This document shows, one piece after another, positions 18,394 through 27,946 of a stretch of 64,000 bases of DNA. The stretch is taken from NCBI RefSeq assembly GCF_013031355.1, contig NZ_WPZO01000002.1:124001-188000 (forward strand), in the 5' to 3' direction. Made by a program: the position numbers and the translations under genes. The notes below the pieces were generated by a model. The model searched no databases, was not told the DNA's origin, and saw only the letters and a list, made by a program, of their open reading frames with translations. The DNA is from Ruegeria arenilitoris (GTDB lineage Bacteria > Pseudomonadota > Alphaproteobacteria > Rhodobacterales > Rhodobacteraceae). The stretch's first letter is position 1, and every line of letters starts with the position of its first letter.

Positions 18394-19218
18394 ATGAAAG
18401 TTGCAGGATGGGTTCTGGCCGCGGTTGTTGCGACCGCCGGTATGGCACAAGCACAGGATCAGCAGACGCTGGCGGATATCCGGCAGGAGCTGACGGTGCT
18501 GCATGTGGAAGTTCAGCGCCTGAAGCGTGAGTTTTCGACCACCGGCTCTCCGGCCCCGAACCTGTCCGGCAGTTCCGTTTTGGAACGGGTAGACGCCATC
18601 GAAGCCGAGCTGCAACGTCTGACGCGCCAGACCGAACAGTTGAACCAGCGGGTGCAGAACATTGTGACAGATGGAACCAATCGGATTGGTGATCTGGAAT
18701 TCCGTCTGGTCGAATTGGAAGGCGGCGATCTGAGCACGCTGGGTGAGACCTCGACCCTTGGTGGAGATACCCAAATCACCGCAGCGGCACCCGCTACGCC
18801 AACGACCCCTCCAGTGATAGAACAGGGAGAGTTGGCTGTTGGTGAACAGGCGGACTTCGATGCCGCTGCGCAGGCCTTGGCCGAGGGCAACTTTCAGGCT
18901 GCAGCCGATCAGTTCGCGCAGTTCGACACATCGTATCCCGGCAGCCCGCTGGCGCCCGAAGCCAATCTGAAGCGCGGCCAAGCACTGGAAGGTCTGGGTG
19001 ACACGCGCGAAGCCGCGCGGGCGTTCCTGGCCAGCTTCACCGGTGATTCCGAAGGCGTATTCGCGCCCGAGGCGCTGTTCGAACTGGGTGCTGCATTGGG
19101 GCGCTTGGGTCAAACCGATCAAGCCTGTATTACCCTGTCCGAGGTTGGCGTGCGTTTTCCGTCCTCGGCTACAGTTTCCGCCGCCACGCAGGAAATGGCG
19201 TCGCTGGGCTGTTCTTGA
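18394..19218 (+). CDS. ybgF: Tol-Pal system protein YbgF (CpoB-like)
   Basis: This is a 274-residue periplasmic protein with a signal peptide (cleavage after AQA at about residue 21), an N-terminal trimerising coiled coil (about 25-110) and a C-terminal TPR region (about 155-270) starting DAAAQALAEGNFQAAADQF. In E. coli the homologue CpoB links peptidoglycan synthesis with Tol function. It closes the tol-pal segment, and its stop codon overlaps the TTG start of tilS, coupling the two genes. Confidence 0.92.
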   Translation: MKVAGWVLAAVVATAGMAQAQDQQTLADIRQELTVLHVEVQRLKREFSTTGSPAPNLSGSSVLERVDAIEAELQRLTRQTEQLNQRVQNIVTDGTNRIGDLEFRLVELEGGDLSTLGETSTLGGDTQITAAAPATPTTPPVIEQGELAVGEQADFDAAAQALAEGNFQAAADQFAQFDTSYPGSPLAPEANLKRGQALEGLGDTREAARAFLASFTGDSEGVFAPEALFELGAALGRLGQTDQACITLSEVGVRFPSSATVSAATQEMASLGCS

Positions 19219-20468
19219 CCGATAGGGCCGATACGCTTCGATCCGAACTCCGCGCGCGGCTGCCCGACCAGCTGCCACCACGTTTGGGTGTCGCCGTCTC
19301 GGGCGGTGGAGATTCGGTCGCTCTGCTGCACCTGCTGCATGAAATCACGCAGATCGAACAAACCCAATTGTTTGCCGCTACGGTAAATCACGGTTTACGC
19401 CCCGAAGCGGCCGCCGAAGCCGATCACGTGGCCGACCTGGCCGCGCGTCTGGGCGTGCCCCATGAAACGCTGCTGTGGCAGGGCTGGGATGGCGCGGGCA
19501 ACTTGCAGGATCAGGCCCGGCAGGCACGATACCGGTTATTGACCGACTGGGCGCGACGCAATGACATTCCGGCGATTGCACTTGGCCATACCGCGGATGA
19601 TCAGGCCGAGACGGTGCTGATGCGGCTGGGCCGGGCGGCAGGAGTCAGTGGCCTTTCCGGTATGCCCTACGCGCGTGATCAAAACGGCGTCACGCTACTG
19701 CGTCCGATGCTGAGGATCACCCGGCAAGACTTGCGAGACTACTTGTCGAGGCTTGGTGAGAGATGGATCGAAGACCCTTCGAATCACGATCAGAAATTCG
19801 ACCGGATCAAGGCGCGCGAAGCGCTGACGGGGCTTGGAGGTCTTGGAATTTCTGCACAATCTTTGGCGCGAGTTGCTGAAAATCTTGCACAAGCGCGTGA
19901 GGCGCTGGCGCGCTATACGCAGGAATCCGCGCGTAAGTTTGCCACAATTGAAGGCGGGGATGTCTGTATCGACCGAAACGGTTTTGGACTGCTTCCTGTG
20001 GAAATCCAAAGGCGGCTGGTCGTCGGCATCATTGGCTGGATTGCGGGGCAGGGCTATCCGCCGCGCGGGGCGGCCGTTGATCAGGCCGTTACTGCTGTTG
20101 GCGCAGGGCAGACGCTGACCCTGGCGGGCTGCCTTCTGATCCCGCATCAGGATAAAACGTGGTTTTGCAGAGAGCTAAACGCGGTGGCAACGGAAACCGC
20201 CGCCCCGCAGGAGGTCTGGGATGACCGCTGGGTTTTGACCGGGCCGCTGACTGCAGACGCCGAGGTTCGCGCACTGGGAGAGGCCGGTTTGCCGCAGGTG
20301 CCCGAGTGGCGCGCGATGGGCAAACCCCGCCGGGCGCTGTTGTCCTCGCCCGCGGTTTGGAGCGGGGAAAACCTGCTGGCAGCACCTCTGGTCGACTATT
20401 CAAACGGTTGGAAGGCTGAATTCGCCTCGCACAGACCCGAGTTTTACTCTTCTCTTTTATCGCATTGA
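19215..20468 (+). CDS. tilS: tRNA(Ile)-lysidine synthase TilS
   Basis: This 417-residue ATP-dependent enzyme converts C34 of the CAU-anticodon isoleucine tRNA to lysidine, an essential modification. The PP-loop SGGGDS lies at residues 29-34. The other conserved motifs NHGLR, ALGHTADDQAETVLMRL and IEDPSN are all present, followed by substrate-binding domains. The start is TTG at 19215 inside the ybgF stop region (TTGA overlap); no better ATG exists before the PP-loop. It precedes ftsH, as in many proteobacteria. Confidence 0.94.
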   Translation: MTDRADTLRSELRARLPDQLPPRLGVAVSGGGDSVALLHLLHEITQIEQTQLFAATVNHGLRPEAAAEADHVADLAARLGVPHETLLWQGWDGAGNLQDQARQARYRLLTDWARRNDIPAIALGHTADDQAETVLMRLGRAAGVSGLSGMPYARDQNGVTLLRPMLRITRQDLRDYLSRLGERWIEDPSNHDQKFDRIKAREALTGLGGLGISAQSLARVAENLAQAREALARYTQESARKFATIEGGDVCIDRNGFGLLPVEIQRRLVVGIIGWIAGQGYPPRGAAVDQAVTAVGAGQTLTLAGCLLIPHQDKTWFCRELNAVATETAAPQEVWDDRWVLTGPLTADAEVRALGEAGLPQVPEWRAMGKPRRALLSSPAVWSGENLLAAPLVDYSNGWKAEFASHRPEFYSSLLSH

Positions 20469-20492
20469 ACATGCTTGAATCATCTCTATTTT
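20465..20492 (+). promoter_or_regulatory. Candidate ftsH promoter with overlapping inverted repeat
   Basis: TTGAAC (20465-20470) and TATTTT (20487-20492) are spaced by 16 bases, giving a start near 20499. The inverted repeat CTCTAT-TTT-ATAGAG (20484-20498) covers the -10 region. A second hairpin, CGGCAG (20504-20509) with CTGCCG (20518-20523), lies in the leader. This could give ftsH its own expression apart from tilS. Confidence 0.35.
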
Positions 20493-20544
20493 ATAGAGCA
20501 ACCCGGCAGGTCCCCATCTGCCGAAATCTTTTGGGAGATTTTCC

Positions 20545-22461
20545 TTGGGCAACGCTCGTAACATCGCCTTCTGGGTCGTTCTGTTTCTGCTGATCCTTGC
20601 ACTGTTCAATTTCTTCAGCGGTCAGGGCGGAACACTTCAGAGCAATGAAAAAACCTATTCCGACTTTGTCACCGCAGTTGAAGGCGGCGAAGTCAAGAAT
20701 GTGACGCTGGATGGTGAGCAGATTCGCTATACTACTCAAAGCGGCGCAAACTATGTCACCATCAAGCCCGGCGATGCCGAGGTCACCCAGCTGCTGATCC
20801 GGGAAAATATCCCCGTTCAGGCGGTGAAACAGCAGCAATCCGGGTTCCAGTCCTTCCTGATCACGTTGCTGCCCTTCCTGCTGCTGATCGGTGTGTGGAT
20901 TTATTTCATGAACCGGATGCAGGGCGGCGGAAAAGGCGGCGCGATGGGCTTTGGCAAGTCCAAGGCCAAGATGTTGACCGAAAAGCATGGCCGTGTGACC
21001 TTTGACGACGTAGCAGGCATCGACGAGGCCAAGGAAGAGCTGGAAGAGATTGTCGAATTCCTGCGCAACCCGCAGAAATTCTCGCGCTTGGGTGGCAAAA
21101 TCCCCAAAGGTGCGCTGCTGGTTGGCCCTCCGGGTACCGGTAAAACGCTGCTGGCCCGTGCTATCGCGGGTGAGGCGGGTGTGCCGTTCTTCACCATCTC
21201 GGGTTCGGACTTCGTTGAGATGTTCGTGGGCGTGGGTGCATCCCGTGTGCGCGACATGTTCGAACAGGCCAAGAAGAACGCGCCTTGTATTGTGTTCATC
21301 GACGAGATCGACGCCGTGGGTCGCCATCGTGGTGCCGGTTACGGCGGTGGTAACGACGAGCGCGAACAGACGCTCAACCAGCTGCTGGTCGAGATGGACG
21401 GGTTTGAGGCAAACGAAGGTGTGATCATTCTGGCCGCAACCAACCGTAAGGACGTTCTCGACCCCGCTCTGCTGCGTCCGGGCCGGTTTGACCGTCAAGT
21501 CACTGTCGGCAACCCCGATATCAAAGGCCGTGAGAAGATTCTGGGTGTGCATGCGCGTAAGACGCCTCTGGGCCCCGATGTCGATCTGCGCATCATTGCG
21601 CGCGGTACGCCGGGCTTCTCGGGCGCGGACTTGGCCAACCTCGTGAACGAGGCCGCGCTGATGGCTGCGCGTGTGGGCCGTCGCTTTGTCACCATGGAAG
21701 ACTTCGAGAACGCCAAAGACAAGGTGATGATGGGGGCCGAGCGCCGCTCGATGGTTCTGACCCAGGACCAGAAGGAAAAGACTGCGTATCACGAGGCCGG
21801 TCACGCTGTGGTTGGTCTGGAACTGCCGCTGTGCGATCCGGTCTACAAGGCGACTATTATTCCGCGCGGTGGTGCGCTGGGTATGGTTGTGTCGTTGCCG
21901 GAAATGGACCGCCTGAACTATCACCGTGATGAGTGTGAGCAGAAGCTGGCCATGACCATGGCGGGCAAGGCCGCTGAGGTGATCAAGTATGGCGAAGATC
22001 ATGTCTCGAACGGCCCCGCTGGCGACATCATGCAGGCCAGCCAGTTGGCGCGGGCCATGGTGATGCGCTGGGGTATGTCGGACAAGGTCGGCAACATCGA
22101 CTATGCCGAAGCACACGAAGGATATCAGGGCAACACCGCCGGGTTCTCGGTCTCGGCTCATACCAAAGAGCTGATCGAGGAAGAGGTGAAACGCCTGATC
22201 CAGCAAGGCTACGAACGTGCCCACGAAATTCTGACCGAAAAGAACGAGGAATGGGAGCGTCTGGCCCAAGGTTTGCTGGAATATGAGACCCTGACCGGAG
22301 ACGAGATCAAGCGCGTCATGAACGGGGAATCGCCCAGCGAGGGTGATGACGAGGGCGACAAGCCGGATGAAGGCAACGCGCCCAGCGTGACCGCGATTCC
22401 GAAGACCAAAGTCAAGAAATCTCCGCCCGATGGCGGGATGGAGCCGGAACCTTCGGCATAA
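20545..22461 (+). CDS. ftsH: ATP-dependent zinc metalloprotease FtsH
   Basis: This 638-residue membrane-anchored AAA protease degrades misassembled membrane proteins and selected regulators. It has two membrane helices (about 8-24 and 108-123), Walker A GPPGTGKT (194-201), Walker B IVFIDEID (249-256), the second region of homology ending in RPGRFDR, and the zinc site HEAGH (416-420). The start is TTG 20545, placed by GGGAGA a few bases upstream and by the canonical N-terminus [11 protein letters not shown] strong intrinsic terminator follows the stop. Confidence 0.97.
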   Translation: MGNARNIAFWVVLFLLILALFNFFSGQGGTLQSNEKTYSDFVTAVEGGEVKNVTLDGEQIRYTTQSGANYVTIKPGDAEVTQLLIRENIPVQAVKQQQSGFQSFLITLLPFLLLIGVWIYFMNRMQGGGKGGAMGFGKSKAKMLTEKHGRVTFDDVAGIDEAKEELEEIVEFLRNPQKFSRLGGKIPKGALLVGPPGTGKTLLARAIAGEAGVPFFTISGSDFVEMFVGVGASRVRDMFEQAKKNAPCIVFIDEIDAVGRHRGAGYGGGNDEREQTLNQLLVEMDGFEANEGVIILAATNRKDVLDPALLRPGRFDRQVTVGNPDIKGREKILGVHARKTPLGPDVDLRIIARGTPGFSGADLANLVNEAALMAARVGRRFVTMEDFENAKDKVMMGAERRSMVLTQDQKEKTAYHEAGHAVVGLELPLCDPVYKATIIPRGGALGMVVSLPEMDRLNYHRDECEQKLAMTMAGKAAEVIKYGEDHVSNGPAGDIMQASQLARAMVMRWGMSDKVGNIDYAEAHEGYQGNTAGFSVSAHTKELIEEEVKRLIQQGYERAHEILTEKNEEWERLAQGLLEYETLTGDEIKRVMNGESPSEGDDEGDKPDEGNAPSVTAIPKTKVKKSPPDGGMEPEPSA

Positions 22462-22468
22462 CGACATC

Positions 22469-22497
22469 AGACCCGGGCATTGTCCCGGGTCTTTTTT
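22469..22497 (+). terminator. Rho-independent terminator of ftsH
   Basis: AGACCCGGG (22469-22477) pairs with CCCGGGTCT (22484-22492) around a six-base loop and is followed directly by a T-run to 22497. It is a textbook terminator eight bases after the ftsH stop. Confidence 0.93.
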
Positions 22498-22561
22498 CTT
22501 TCCAATCCGGATCGACTGCCCTCTATTGCCGGGCGAAGGAACGTCAGGGAAAGGGGCAATA

Positions 22562-23137
22562 ATGCCGGTGATGCGCGAGACTGAATATCAGGGCGAAGTG
22601 GTCTGGCTGGGCCATGTGCCTGCGGGCGGCTCGATCAGGGCCAACGCGGTCAATGCGCTGGACCTCGGCTTTGCCGGGGATCGGGGCGCGCGGCATGAAG
22701 GGGTGAACCGGGCCTCATGCGTACGGATGAAGAACCTGTACCCGCAGGGCACGGAAATCCGCAACGTCCGGCAACTGTCGGTGCTGTCCGCGGAAGAGAT
22801 CGAGGCGACGGCGAAAGAGATGGGGCTGGGCCAACTGGACCCGTCCTTTCTGGGTGCCAGCATCGTGTTGCGGGGTATTCCCGACTTTACCCACATCCCA
22901 CCCTCTTCGCGGCTGCAGGTCGCGAACGGCGTCACCATCACCGTTGATATGGAAAACCGCCCCTGCGTGATCCCAGGTCGTGAAATCGAAGCGGATCTGC
23001 CCGGGCATGGTGCCGCATTCAAACCGGCGGCACAGGGGCGGCGCGGTGTCACTGCATGGGTCGAACGGCCGGGTGAGTTGAAACTGGGCGACCGGATGAC
23101 CCTTTTTGTGCCGGATCAGAGGGCGTGGGCACCATAA
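22562..23137 (+). CDS. MOSC domain-containing protein
   Basis: This 191-residue protein is a stand-alone MOSC domain, the sulfur-carrier fold shared with the C-terminus of molybdenum cofactor sulfurase and YiiM-like proteins. The conserved cysteine motif is visible in MENRPCVIPGREI (about 137-149), preceded by NVRQLSVLSAEEIEA and LGASIVLRGIPDFTHIP. The ATG at 22562 follows AAGGGG at a good distance. It stands between the ftsH terminator and fhs, so it is probably transcribed on its own. The substrate is unknown; delivery or handling of sulfur or molybdenum ligands is the family-level guess. Confidence 0.85.
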   Translation: MPVMRETEYQGEVVWLGHVPAGGSIRANAVNALDLGFAGDRGARHEGVNRASCVRMKNLYPQGTEIRNVRQLSVLSAEEIEATAKEMGLGQLDPSFLGASIVLRGIPDFTHIPPSSRLQVANGVTITVDMENRPCVIPGREIEADLPGHGAAFKPAAQGRRGVTAWVERPGELKLGDRMTLFVPDQRAWAP

Positions 23138-23302
23138 ACGGTGATTGTTTCCGATCTGAAACTGATGAAATGACGCTACGCCGTTTCGCAGCACAATTAT
23201 GTCGGAATCCACAACCATCCGATTGGTACACAACGGTATGGATTGCGCAGCGCCGACGCATCGCGTCGGTTTTGCACGGCATTCAATCAGGGACCCTGCC
23301 CA

Positions 23303-24979
23303 ATGAGCTACAAATCCGACATCGAAATCGCCCGCGAAGCGAACAAAAAGCCGATTCAGGAAATCGGTGCCAAGATCGGCATCGATTCCGCCGATCTGCT
23401 GCCCTATGGCCACGACAAAGCGAAAGTCAGCCAGAACTTCATCAACTCGGTTCAGGACCGTGAAGACGGCAAGCTGATCCTGGTCACCGCGATCAACCCG
23501 ACCCCGGCGGGTGAAGGTAAAACCACCACCACCGTTGGTCTGGGCGACGGCCTGAACCGCATCGGCAAGAACGCGATGATCTGTATCCGCGAAGCCTCGC
23601 TTGGCCCGAACTTCGGCATGAAGGGCGGCGCTGCAGGTGGCGGTTACGCGCAGGTTGTTCCGATGGAAGAGATGAACCTGCACTTCACAGGTGACTTCCA
23701 CGCCATCACCTCGGCCCACTCGCTGCTGTCGGCCATGATCGACAACCACATCTACTGGGGCAACGAGTGCGAAATCGACGTGCGCCGCGTTGCATGGCGT
23801 CGTGTGGTCGACATGAACGACCGCGCACTGCGCTCCATCACCGCCTCGCTGGGCGGCGTGTCGAACGGCTTCCCGCGTGAAGCAGGCTTTGACATCACTG
23901 TTGCGTCCGAAGTTATGGCGATCCTCTGCCTGGCGAACGACCTGAAAGACCTGGAAAAGCGTCTGGGCGACATCATCGTTGCTTACCGCCGCGACAAAAC
24001 CCCGGTTTACTGCCGCGACATCAAAGCCGAAGGCGCAATGACCGTTCTGCTGAAGGACGCAATGCAGCCGAACCTGGTGCAGACGCTGGAAAACAACCCG
24101 GCCTTCGTCCACGGCGGCCCCTTCGCGAACATCGCACACGGCTGTAACTCGGTCATCGCGACCAAGACCGCTCTGAAAGTCGCTGACTATGTCGTGACCG
24201 AAGCCGGTTTCGGTGCCGACCTGGGTGCCGAGAAGTTCATGAACATCAAGTGCCGCAAAGCAGGCATCGCACCGTCGGCAGTTGTTCTGGTTGCCACCGT
24301 GCGCGCGATGAAAATGAACGGCGGCGTTGCCAAGGCCGATCTGGGGGCCGAGAACGTCGATGCTGTGGTCAGCGGTTGCGCCAACTTGGGCCGTCACATT
24401 GAGAACGTAAAGTCCTTCGGTGTTCCTGTTGTTGTCGCCATCAACCACTTTGTCACCGACACCGATGACGAAGTTGAAGCGGTCAAGAGCTACTGCGCCG
24501 AGCACGGTGTCGAAGCGATCCTGTCCCGTCACTGGGAATTGGGTTCGGATGGCTCTGCGCCTCTGGCTGAGAAAGTTGTGGAAATCGTTGAAAACGGTGC
24601 TGCGAACTTCTCGCCGATCTACCCCGACGACATGCCGCTGTTCGAGAAAATCGAAACCATCGCCAAGCGCATCTACCGCGCGGACGAGGTTCTGGCCGAC
24701 AACAAAATCCGCAACCAGCTGCGCGAGTGGGAAGAAGCGGGCTACGGCAACCTGCCGGTCTGCATGGCGAAAACCCAGTACTCGTTCTCGACCGACCCGT
24801 CGCTGCGCGGCGCGCCCACCGGCCACTCGGTTCCGGTGCGTGAAGTCCGCCTATCCGCGGGTGCTGGTTTCATCGTGGTTGTCTGCGGTGAGATCATGAC
24901 CATGCCCGGTCTGCCCCGCAAACCCGCGGCTGAGACAATCCGTCTCAACGAAGAAGGCCAGATCGAGGGCTTGTTCTAA
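23303..24979 (+). CDS. fhs: Formate--tetrahydrofolate ligase
   Basis: This 558-residue enzyme makes 10-formyl-tetrahydrofolate from formate, ATP and tetrahydrofolate. The ATP site [16 protein letters not shown] lies near residues 65-80, and the family motifs [18 protein letters not shown] and FTGDFHA are intact. The ATG at 23303 gives the standard N-terminus [13 protein letters not shown]. The codon choice is strikingly uniform, suggesting high expression. In roseobacters this enzyme with FolD is thought to carry one-carbon units from methylated compounds; here it heads fhs-chorismate mutase-folD. The 165-bp upstream region holds a 7-bp hairpin followed by TTTT at 23253-23273. Confidence 0.96.
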   Translation: MSYKSDIEIAREANKKPIQEIGAKIGIDSADLLPYGHDKAKVSQNFINSVQDREDGKLILVTAINPTPAGEGKTTTTVGLGDGLNRIGKNAMICIREASLGPNFGMKGGAAGGGYAQVVPMEEMNLHFTGDFHAITSAHSLLSAMIDNHIYWGNECEIDVRRVAWRRVVDMNDRALRSITASLGGVSNGFPREAGFDITVASEVMAILCLANDLKDLEKRLGDIIVAYRRDKTPVYCRDIKAEGAMTVLLKDAMQPNLVQTLENNPAFVHGGPFANIAHGCNSVIATKTALKVADYVVTEAGFGADLGAEKFMNIKCRKAGIAPSAVVLVATVRAMKMNGGVAKADLGAENVDAVVSGCANLGRHIENVKSFGVPVVVAINHFVTDTDDEVEAVKSYCAEHGVEAILSRHWELGSDGSAPLAEKVVEIVENGAANFSPIYPDDMPLFEKIETIAKRIYRADEVLADNKIRNQLREWEEAGYGNLPVCMAKTQYSFSTDPSLRGAPTGHSVPVREVRLSAGAGFIVVVCGEIMTMPGLPRKPAAETIRLNEEGQIEGLF

Positions 24980-25001
24980 GCCGCCGAATAGGACATCTCG
25001 T

Positions 25002-25023
25002 GGTCCGGGGATATCCCCGGGCC
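25002..25023 (+). other. Intercistronic hairpin between fhs and chorismate mutase
   Basis: CCGGGGATATCCCCGG (25005-25020) is a perfect 16-bp palindrome. It extends through a T-G wobble to GG/CC pairs (25002-25023), giving a nine-pair stem with loop ATAT. There is no U-tract; mRNA stabilisation or partial termination between the two genes is more likely than a full stop. Confidence 0.6.
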
Positions 25024-25037
25024 ATGAGGAGATCGCA

Positions 25038-25343
25038 ATGCCCACTCTGACACCACCGCAAGACTGTAAATCGATGCAGGAATTGCGGGCTCAGATCGAC
25101 AAGCTGGATCGCCAACTGATCGAGATGTTGGTGACGCGCGCAGGTTATATTGACCGCGCCTCACAGCTGAAACCCGGCGAGGGCCTGCCGGCCCGCATCC
25201 CGGAGCGCGTCGAAGACGTGGTGCAGCGCGTGCGCACAAGTTCCGGTGAACTGGGGATGGACCCCGATCTTGCCGAGCAGCTTTGGCGCATTCTGATTGA
25301 CTGGTCGATTGCACGTGAAGAACGCGTGCTCGGCCCTGATTGA
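25038..25343 (+). CDS. Chorismate mutase, AroQ type
   Basis: This 101-residue all-helical protein of the AroQ class converts chorismate to prephenate on the way to phenylalanine and tyrosine. The N-terminal helix LRAQIDKLDRQLIEMLVTRAGY carries the conserved substrate-binding Arg and Asp, and Lys and Arg residues follow in ASQLKP and ARIPERVEDVV. GAGGAG stands before the ATG. Its location between two folate one-carbon genes is metabolically unexpected, though the cluster fhs-CM-folD is familiar to me from this bacterial group. Hairpins flank it on both sides. Confidence 0.87.
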   Translation: MPTLTPPQDCKSMQELRAQIDKLDRQLIEMLVTRAGYIDRASQLKPGEGLPARIPERVEDVVQRVRTSSGELGMDPDLAEQLWRILIDWSIAREERVLGPD

Positions 25344-25348
25344 ACACC

Positions 25349-25375
25349 CGGGCGCCCAGCGCCCGATTTGTTTTT
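25349..25375 (+). terminator. Terminator-like hairpin between chorismate mutase and folD
   Basis: CGGGCGC (25349-25355) pairs with GCGCCCG (25359-25365) around CCA and is followed by ATTTGTTTTT. It resembles an intrinsic terminator or attenuator, five bases after the chorismate mutase stop and just before the folD ribosome site. Confidence 0.65.
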
Positions 25376-25394
25376 GGAAGGAAGGGATCACAGG

Positions 25395-26285
25395 ATGGTA
25401 GCCCAGGTTATCGACGGTAAGGCCTTTGCGGCGAAGGTGCGCGCGCAAGTGGCCGATCAGGTTGCAAAGCTGAAAGAGGAAAACGGCATCACGCCCGGTC
25501 TGGCCGTGGTTCTGGTGGGTGAAGACCCGGCCAGCCAGGTCTATGTTCGTTCGAAGGGTAAAATGACCGTCGAGGTCGGCATGAACTCGTACGAGCACAA
25601 GCTGGATGCTGAGACCTCGGAAGAGGACCTGCTGGCCCTGATCGACAAGCTGAACAACGATCCGTCTGTGCATGGTATCCTGGTGCAGCTGCCGCTGCCC
25701 AAGCACCTGAACGAAGATCTGGTGATCAACTCGATCGATCCTGCCAAGGACGTTGACGGTTTCCACATCTCGAACGTGGGCCTGCTGGGCACCGGCCAGA
25801 AGTCGATGGTTCCCTGCACCCCGCTGGGCTGCCTGATGATGCTGCGCGATCACCATGGTTCGCTGTCGGGCATGGACGCGGTTGTCATCGGTCGTTCGAA
25901 CATTGTGGGCAAGCCGATGGCGCAACTGCTGCTGGGTGACAGCTGCACCGTCACCATCGCGCATTCGCGCACCAAGGACCTGCCGGACGTTGTGCGCCGC
26001 GCTGACATCGTTGTCGCCGCTGTTGGCCGCCCCGAGATGGTTCCGGGCGACTGGATCAAGGAAGGCGCCACCGTGATCGACGTGGGCATCAACCGTATCG
26101 AGCGTGACGGCAAAAACAAACTGGTCGGTGACGTCGACTACGCCAGCGCGGCCGAGCGTGCTGGCGCGATCACCCCGGTTCCGGGTGGCGTTGGTCCGAT
26201 GACCATTGCCTGCCTGCTGGCCAACACCCTAACTGCCTGCTGCCGCGCAAACAGCCTGCCAGAGCCCGAGGGCCTGACGGCCTGA
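25395..26285 (+). CDS. folD: Bifunctional methylene-THF dehydrogenase/methenyl-THF cyclohydrolase
   Basis: This 296-residue cytosolic enzyme interconverts 5,10-methylene-, 5,10-methenyl- and 10-formyl-tetrahydrofolate with NADP. The motif YVRSKGKM includes the catalytic lysine and tyrosine. [14 protein letters not shown], the Rossmann segment [18 protein letters not shown], and [16 protein letters not shown] are the FolD signatures. The ATG at 25395 is chosen because it follows GAAGGGA and yields the family N-terminus [10 protein letters not shown]. It complements Fhs upstream. A strong hairpin follows. Confidence 0.96.
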   Translation: MVAQVIDGKAFAAKVRAQVADQVAKLKEENGITPGLAVVLVGEDPASQVYVRSKGKMTVEVGMNSYEHKLDAETSEEDLLALIDKLNNDPSVHGILVQLPLPKHLNEDLVINSIDPAKDVDGFHISNVGLLGTGQKSMVPCTPLGCLMMLRDHHGSLSGMDAVVIGRSNIVGKPMAQLLLGDSCTVTIAHSRTKDLPDVVRRADIVVAAVGRPEMVPGDWIKEGATVIDVGINRIERDGKNKLVGDVDYASAAERAGAITPVPGGVGPMTIACLLANTLTACCRANSLPEPEGLTA

Positions 26286-26310
26286 TCCGCAGCGCATTGC
26301 CAGCAATTTG

Positions 26311-26348
26311 GGGCCGAGGGGTGGAAACATCCCTCGGCCCAATTGTTT
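26311..26348 (+). terminator. Terminator after folD
   Basis: GGGCCGAGGG (26311-26320) pairs with CCCTCGGCCC (26331-26340), with further weak pairing inside the ten-base loop, and is followed by AATTGTTT. It ends the fhs-folD unit. Confidence 0.85.
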
Positions 26349-26489
26349 CAATATCCTCGCGTTAACTTTTAAATCTCGGGGTTTGAATGTATTGGGTTCA
26401 ATGATAGACAAGTGAATCCAGCCGGTTACGTGTGTTATTGCGAGTCTCCGGGGTTTGCGCTGGGCCCGTAGGCTTATTGTTGAGTAGGT

Positions 26490-27236
26490 ATGAACAAAAT
26501 ACTGAGCCCAATTCTGGCCGGGGCCACGTTGCGCAAAGTGATCGCCGTCCTTGTCTTTCCACCTTTGTTGGCCTCTGCTTTTCAACCGTTCTCAGCCATT
26601 GATCTGACCTTTTCTCAACGCCTGGTGTTTTGGGTCGGGGTCGTGGTGCTGGCTTTGTGTGTGACATGGGTCGCCAGACAAGTGACGCGGACCTGTTTTT
26701 CAGATTTCCATTTTTCCTGGCGCGAAACCACGCTGGTTCTGGTCAATCTAGCGCTTTTCGTTCCGGCCCTGTGGGTGCTGTCTTACTTGTTGATCACCTT
26801 CAATGGACAACAGGCCCCCGGCTTCTTGTCAGTGGCACCGTACGGGGCGCTGTTTGTCACAGGGCTGGTGCTGGTTAAGGGGCACAGGCAGACAGATTTA
26901 TTGCCTGCTGACGTTGAACCTGTACCACCGCGGCTGGCAAAGCGTCTGCCGGAAACGTTCCAAGGTCATATTTACCGCCTAACTGTCCGGGATCACGCTG
27001 TTGACGTTGTGACATCCGAGGGAACCTTCACCATTCGGTCCCGCTTTAGCGATGCGATCGCCGAGATGGAGTCTGTGCCAGGCCATTGTACGCACCGCTC
27101 GCACTGGGTGGTGGATGAGGCCATCACTGGGGTTGAGCGGCAGAGTGGTAAGACCTATTTGCGGCTGAAGAACGGTGACTTGGTTCCGGTTAGCCGAAAA
27201 TACAAACCAATGCTTGAGCAGGACGGCGTCATCTGA
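26490..27236 (+). CDS. Membrane-anchored LytTR DNA-binding regulator
   Basis: This 248-residue protein has four hydrophobic segments in its first 135 residues (about 11-33, 43-63, 78-102 and 110-128). A C-terminal LytTR domain follows (about 155-245), recognised in IYRLTVRDHAVDVVTSEGTF, the HRSHWVV strand and the closing GDLVPVSRKYKPML. It resembles regulators that bind promoter DNA directly from the membrane, without a receiver domain. No histidine kinase is adjacent. The 204-bp gap upstream is relatively AT-rich and probably holds its promoter. Its targets are unknown; self-regulation or control of neighbours is possible. Confidence 0.82.
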   Translation: MNKILSPILAGATLRKVIAVLVFPPLLASAFQPFSAIDLTFSQRLVFWVGVVVLALCVTWVARQVTRTCFSDFHFSWRETTLVLVNLALFVPALWVLSYLLITFNGQQAPGFLSVAPYGALFVTGLVLVKGHRQTDLLPADVEPVPPRLAKRLPETFQGHIYRLTVRDHAVDVVTSEGTFTIRSRFSDAIAEMESVPGHCTHRSHWVVDEAITGVERQSGKTYLRLKNGDLVPVSRKYKPMLEQDGVI

Positions 27237-27242
27237 GCCAGT

Positions 27243-27905
27243 TCACCTCGGCATGGGAATGATTTGCGGCTGCGGGCCGGTCAGGATGGCTATAGCCTGA
27301 TCGTCCATTAATGCGTTTAACGCGTGATCCGAACTGTGCAGCCCACCGGTATAGGTGCCGTAGGCGGGTAGGATCAGCCGCGTCTGATCGACCAGAAAGG
27401 CAGGGCGTGTGATCGCACGTCCGCGTGCCCGCAATCGGGCCTTCGGGTGATAGTGCCCGGACACTTCGGCTTGGGCCTCTGCCTGGGCGATATGTCGAAA
27501 GATCAGTGGGCCAATATTGCATTCAGACAAGTGTGTCCCGCCCAGATCAATCGGGCCGGGGTCGTGGTTACCTTCGATCCAGATCCAGCGACGGCCTGCT
27601 TGTAGGGCAGTTATATCCCGTTTCTCATCCGCCCCCATCGCCATCGAGGCATCCAGATCGTCGAAGCTGTCGCCTAGGCAGATCACGGTGCCCGGGTTTG
27701 TTTGCGTGACGTCGGCTGTCAGACGGGTCAGCGTGTCCTGACTATCATATGGCGGCAGGGTGGGGCCTCCGCGCCGGGCGATACGCTCGGACTTGCCCAG
27801 ATGTAGGTCAGAGACACAGAGCAGCTTCTTCTCGGGCCACCAAAGCGCCCCGGACCCCAGCGCGCTGAGGGCCTGCCCCGCAAAAGAAAACGTAATGCTG
27901 TTCAT
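27243..27905 (-). CDS. pdeM: Ligase-associated DNA repair phosphoesterase PdeM
   Basis: This 220-residue calcineurin-like metallophosphoesterase shows the metal-binding motifs in order: CVSDLHLGKSER (Asp33, His35), CLGDSFDD, IEGNHDPG and SGHYHPKA. The family is defined by co-occurrence with an ATP-dependent DNA ligase, an exonuclease and an Lhr-like helicase. Here only the helicase lies next to it, 41 bp upstream, so the two probably form an operon. A role in DNA end processing or repair is inferred from the family. The gene is convergent with the LytTR gene, six bases apart. Confidence 0.88.
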   Translation of the reverse strand: MNSITFSFAGQALSALGSGALWWPEKKLLCVSDLHLGKSERIARRGGPTLPPYDSQDTLTRLTADVTQTNPGTVICLGDSFDDLDASMAMGADEKRDITALQAGRRWIWIEGNHDPGPIDLGGTHLSECNIGPLIFRHIAQAEAQAEVSGHYHPKARLRARGRAITRPAFLVDQTRLILPAYGTYTGGLHSSDHALNALMDDQAIAILTGPQPQIIPMPR

Positions 27906-27946
27906 GATACGTTCTTTGCGTGTTTCGATCCAAGGCGCAAGTGGTA

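Noticed and set aside
20491..22467. Very long antisense reading frame over ftsH (658 codons)
   Set aside because: It mirrors the ftsH frame exactly in extent and arises from high third-position GC. The encoded sequence is His/Gln/Arg-rich with no known domain, whereas FtsH is certain.
22715..24826. Antisense reading frame of about 700 codons over fhs and the MOSC gene
   Set aside because: It crosses two well-supported genes and the intergenic region, has no domain features and reflects codon bias.
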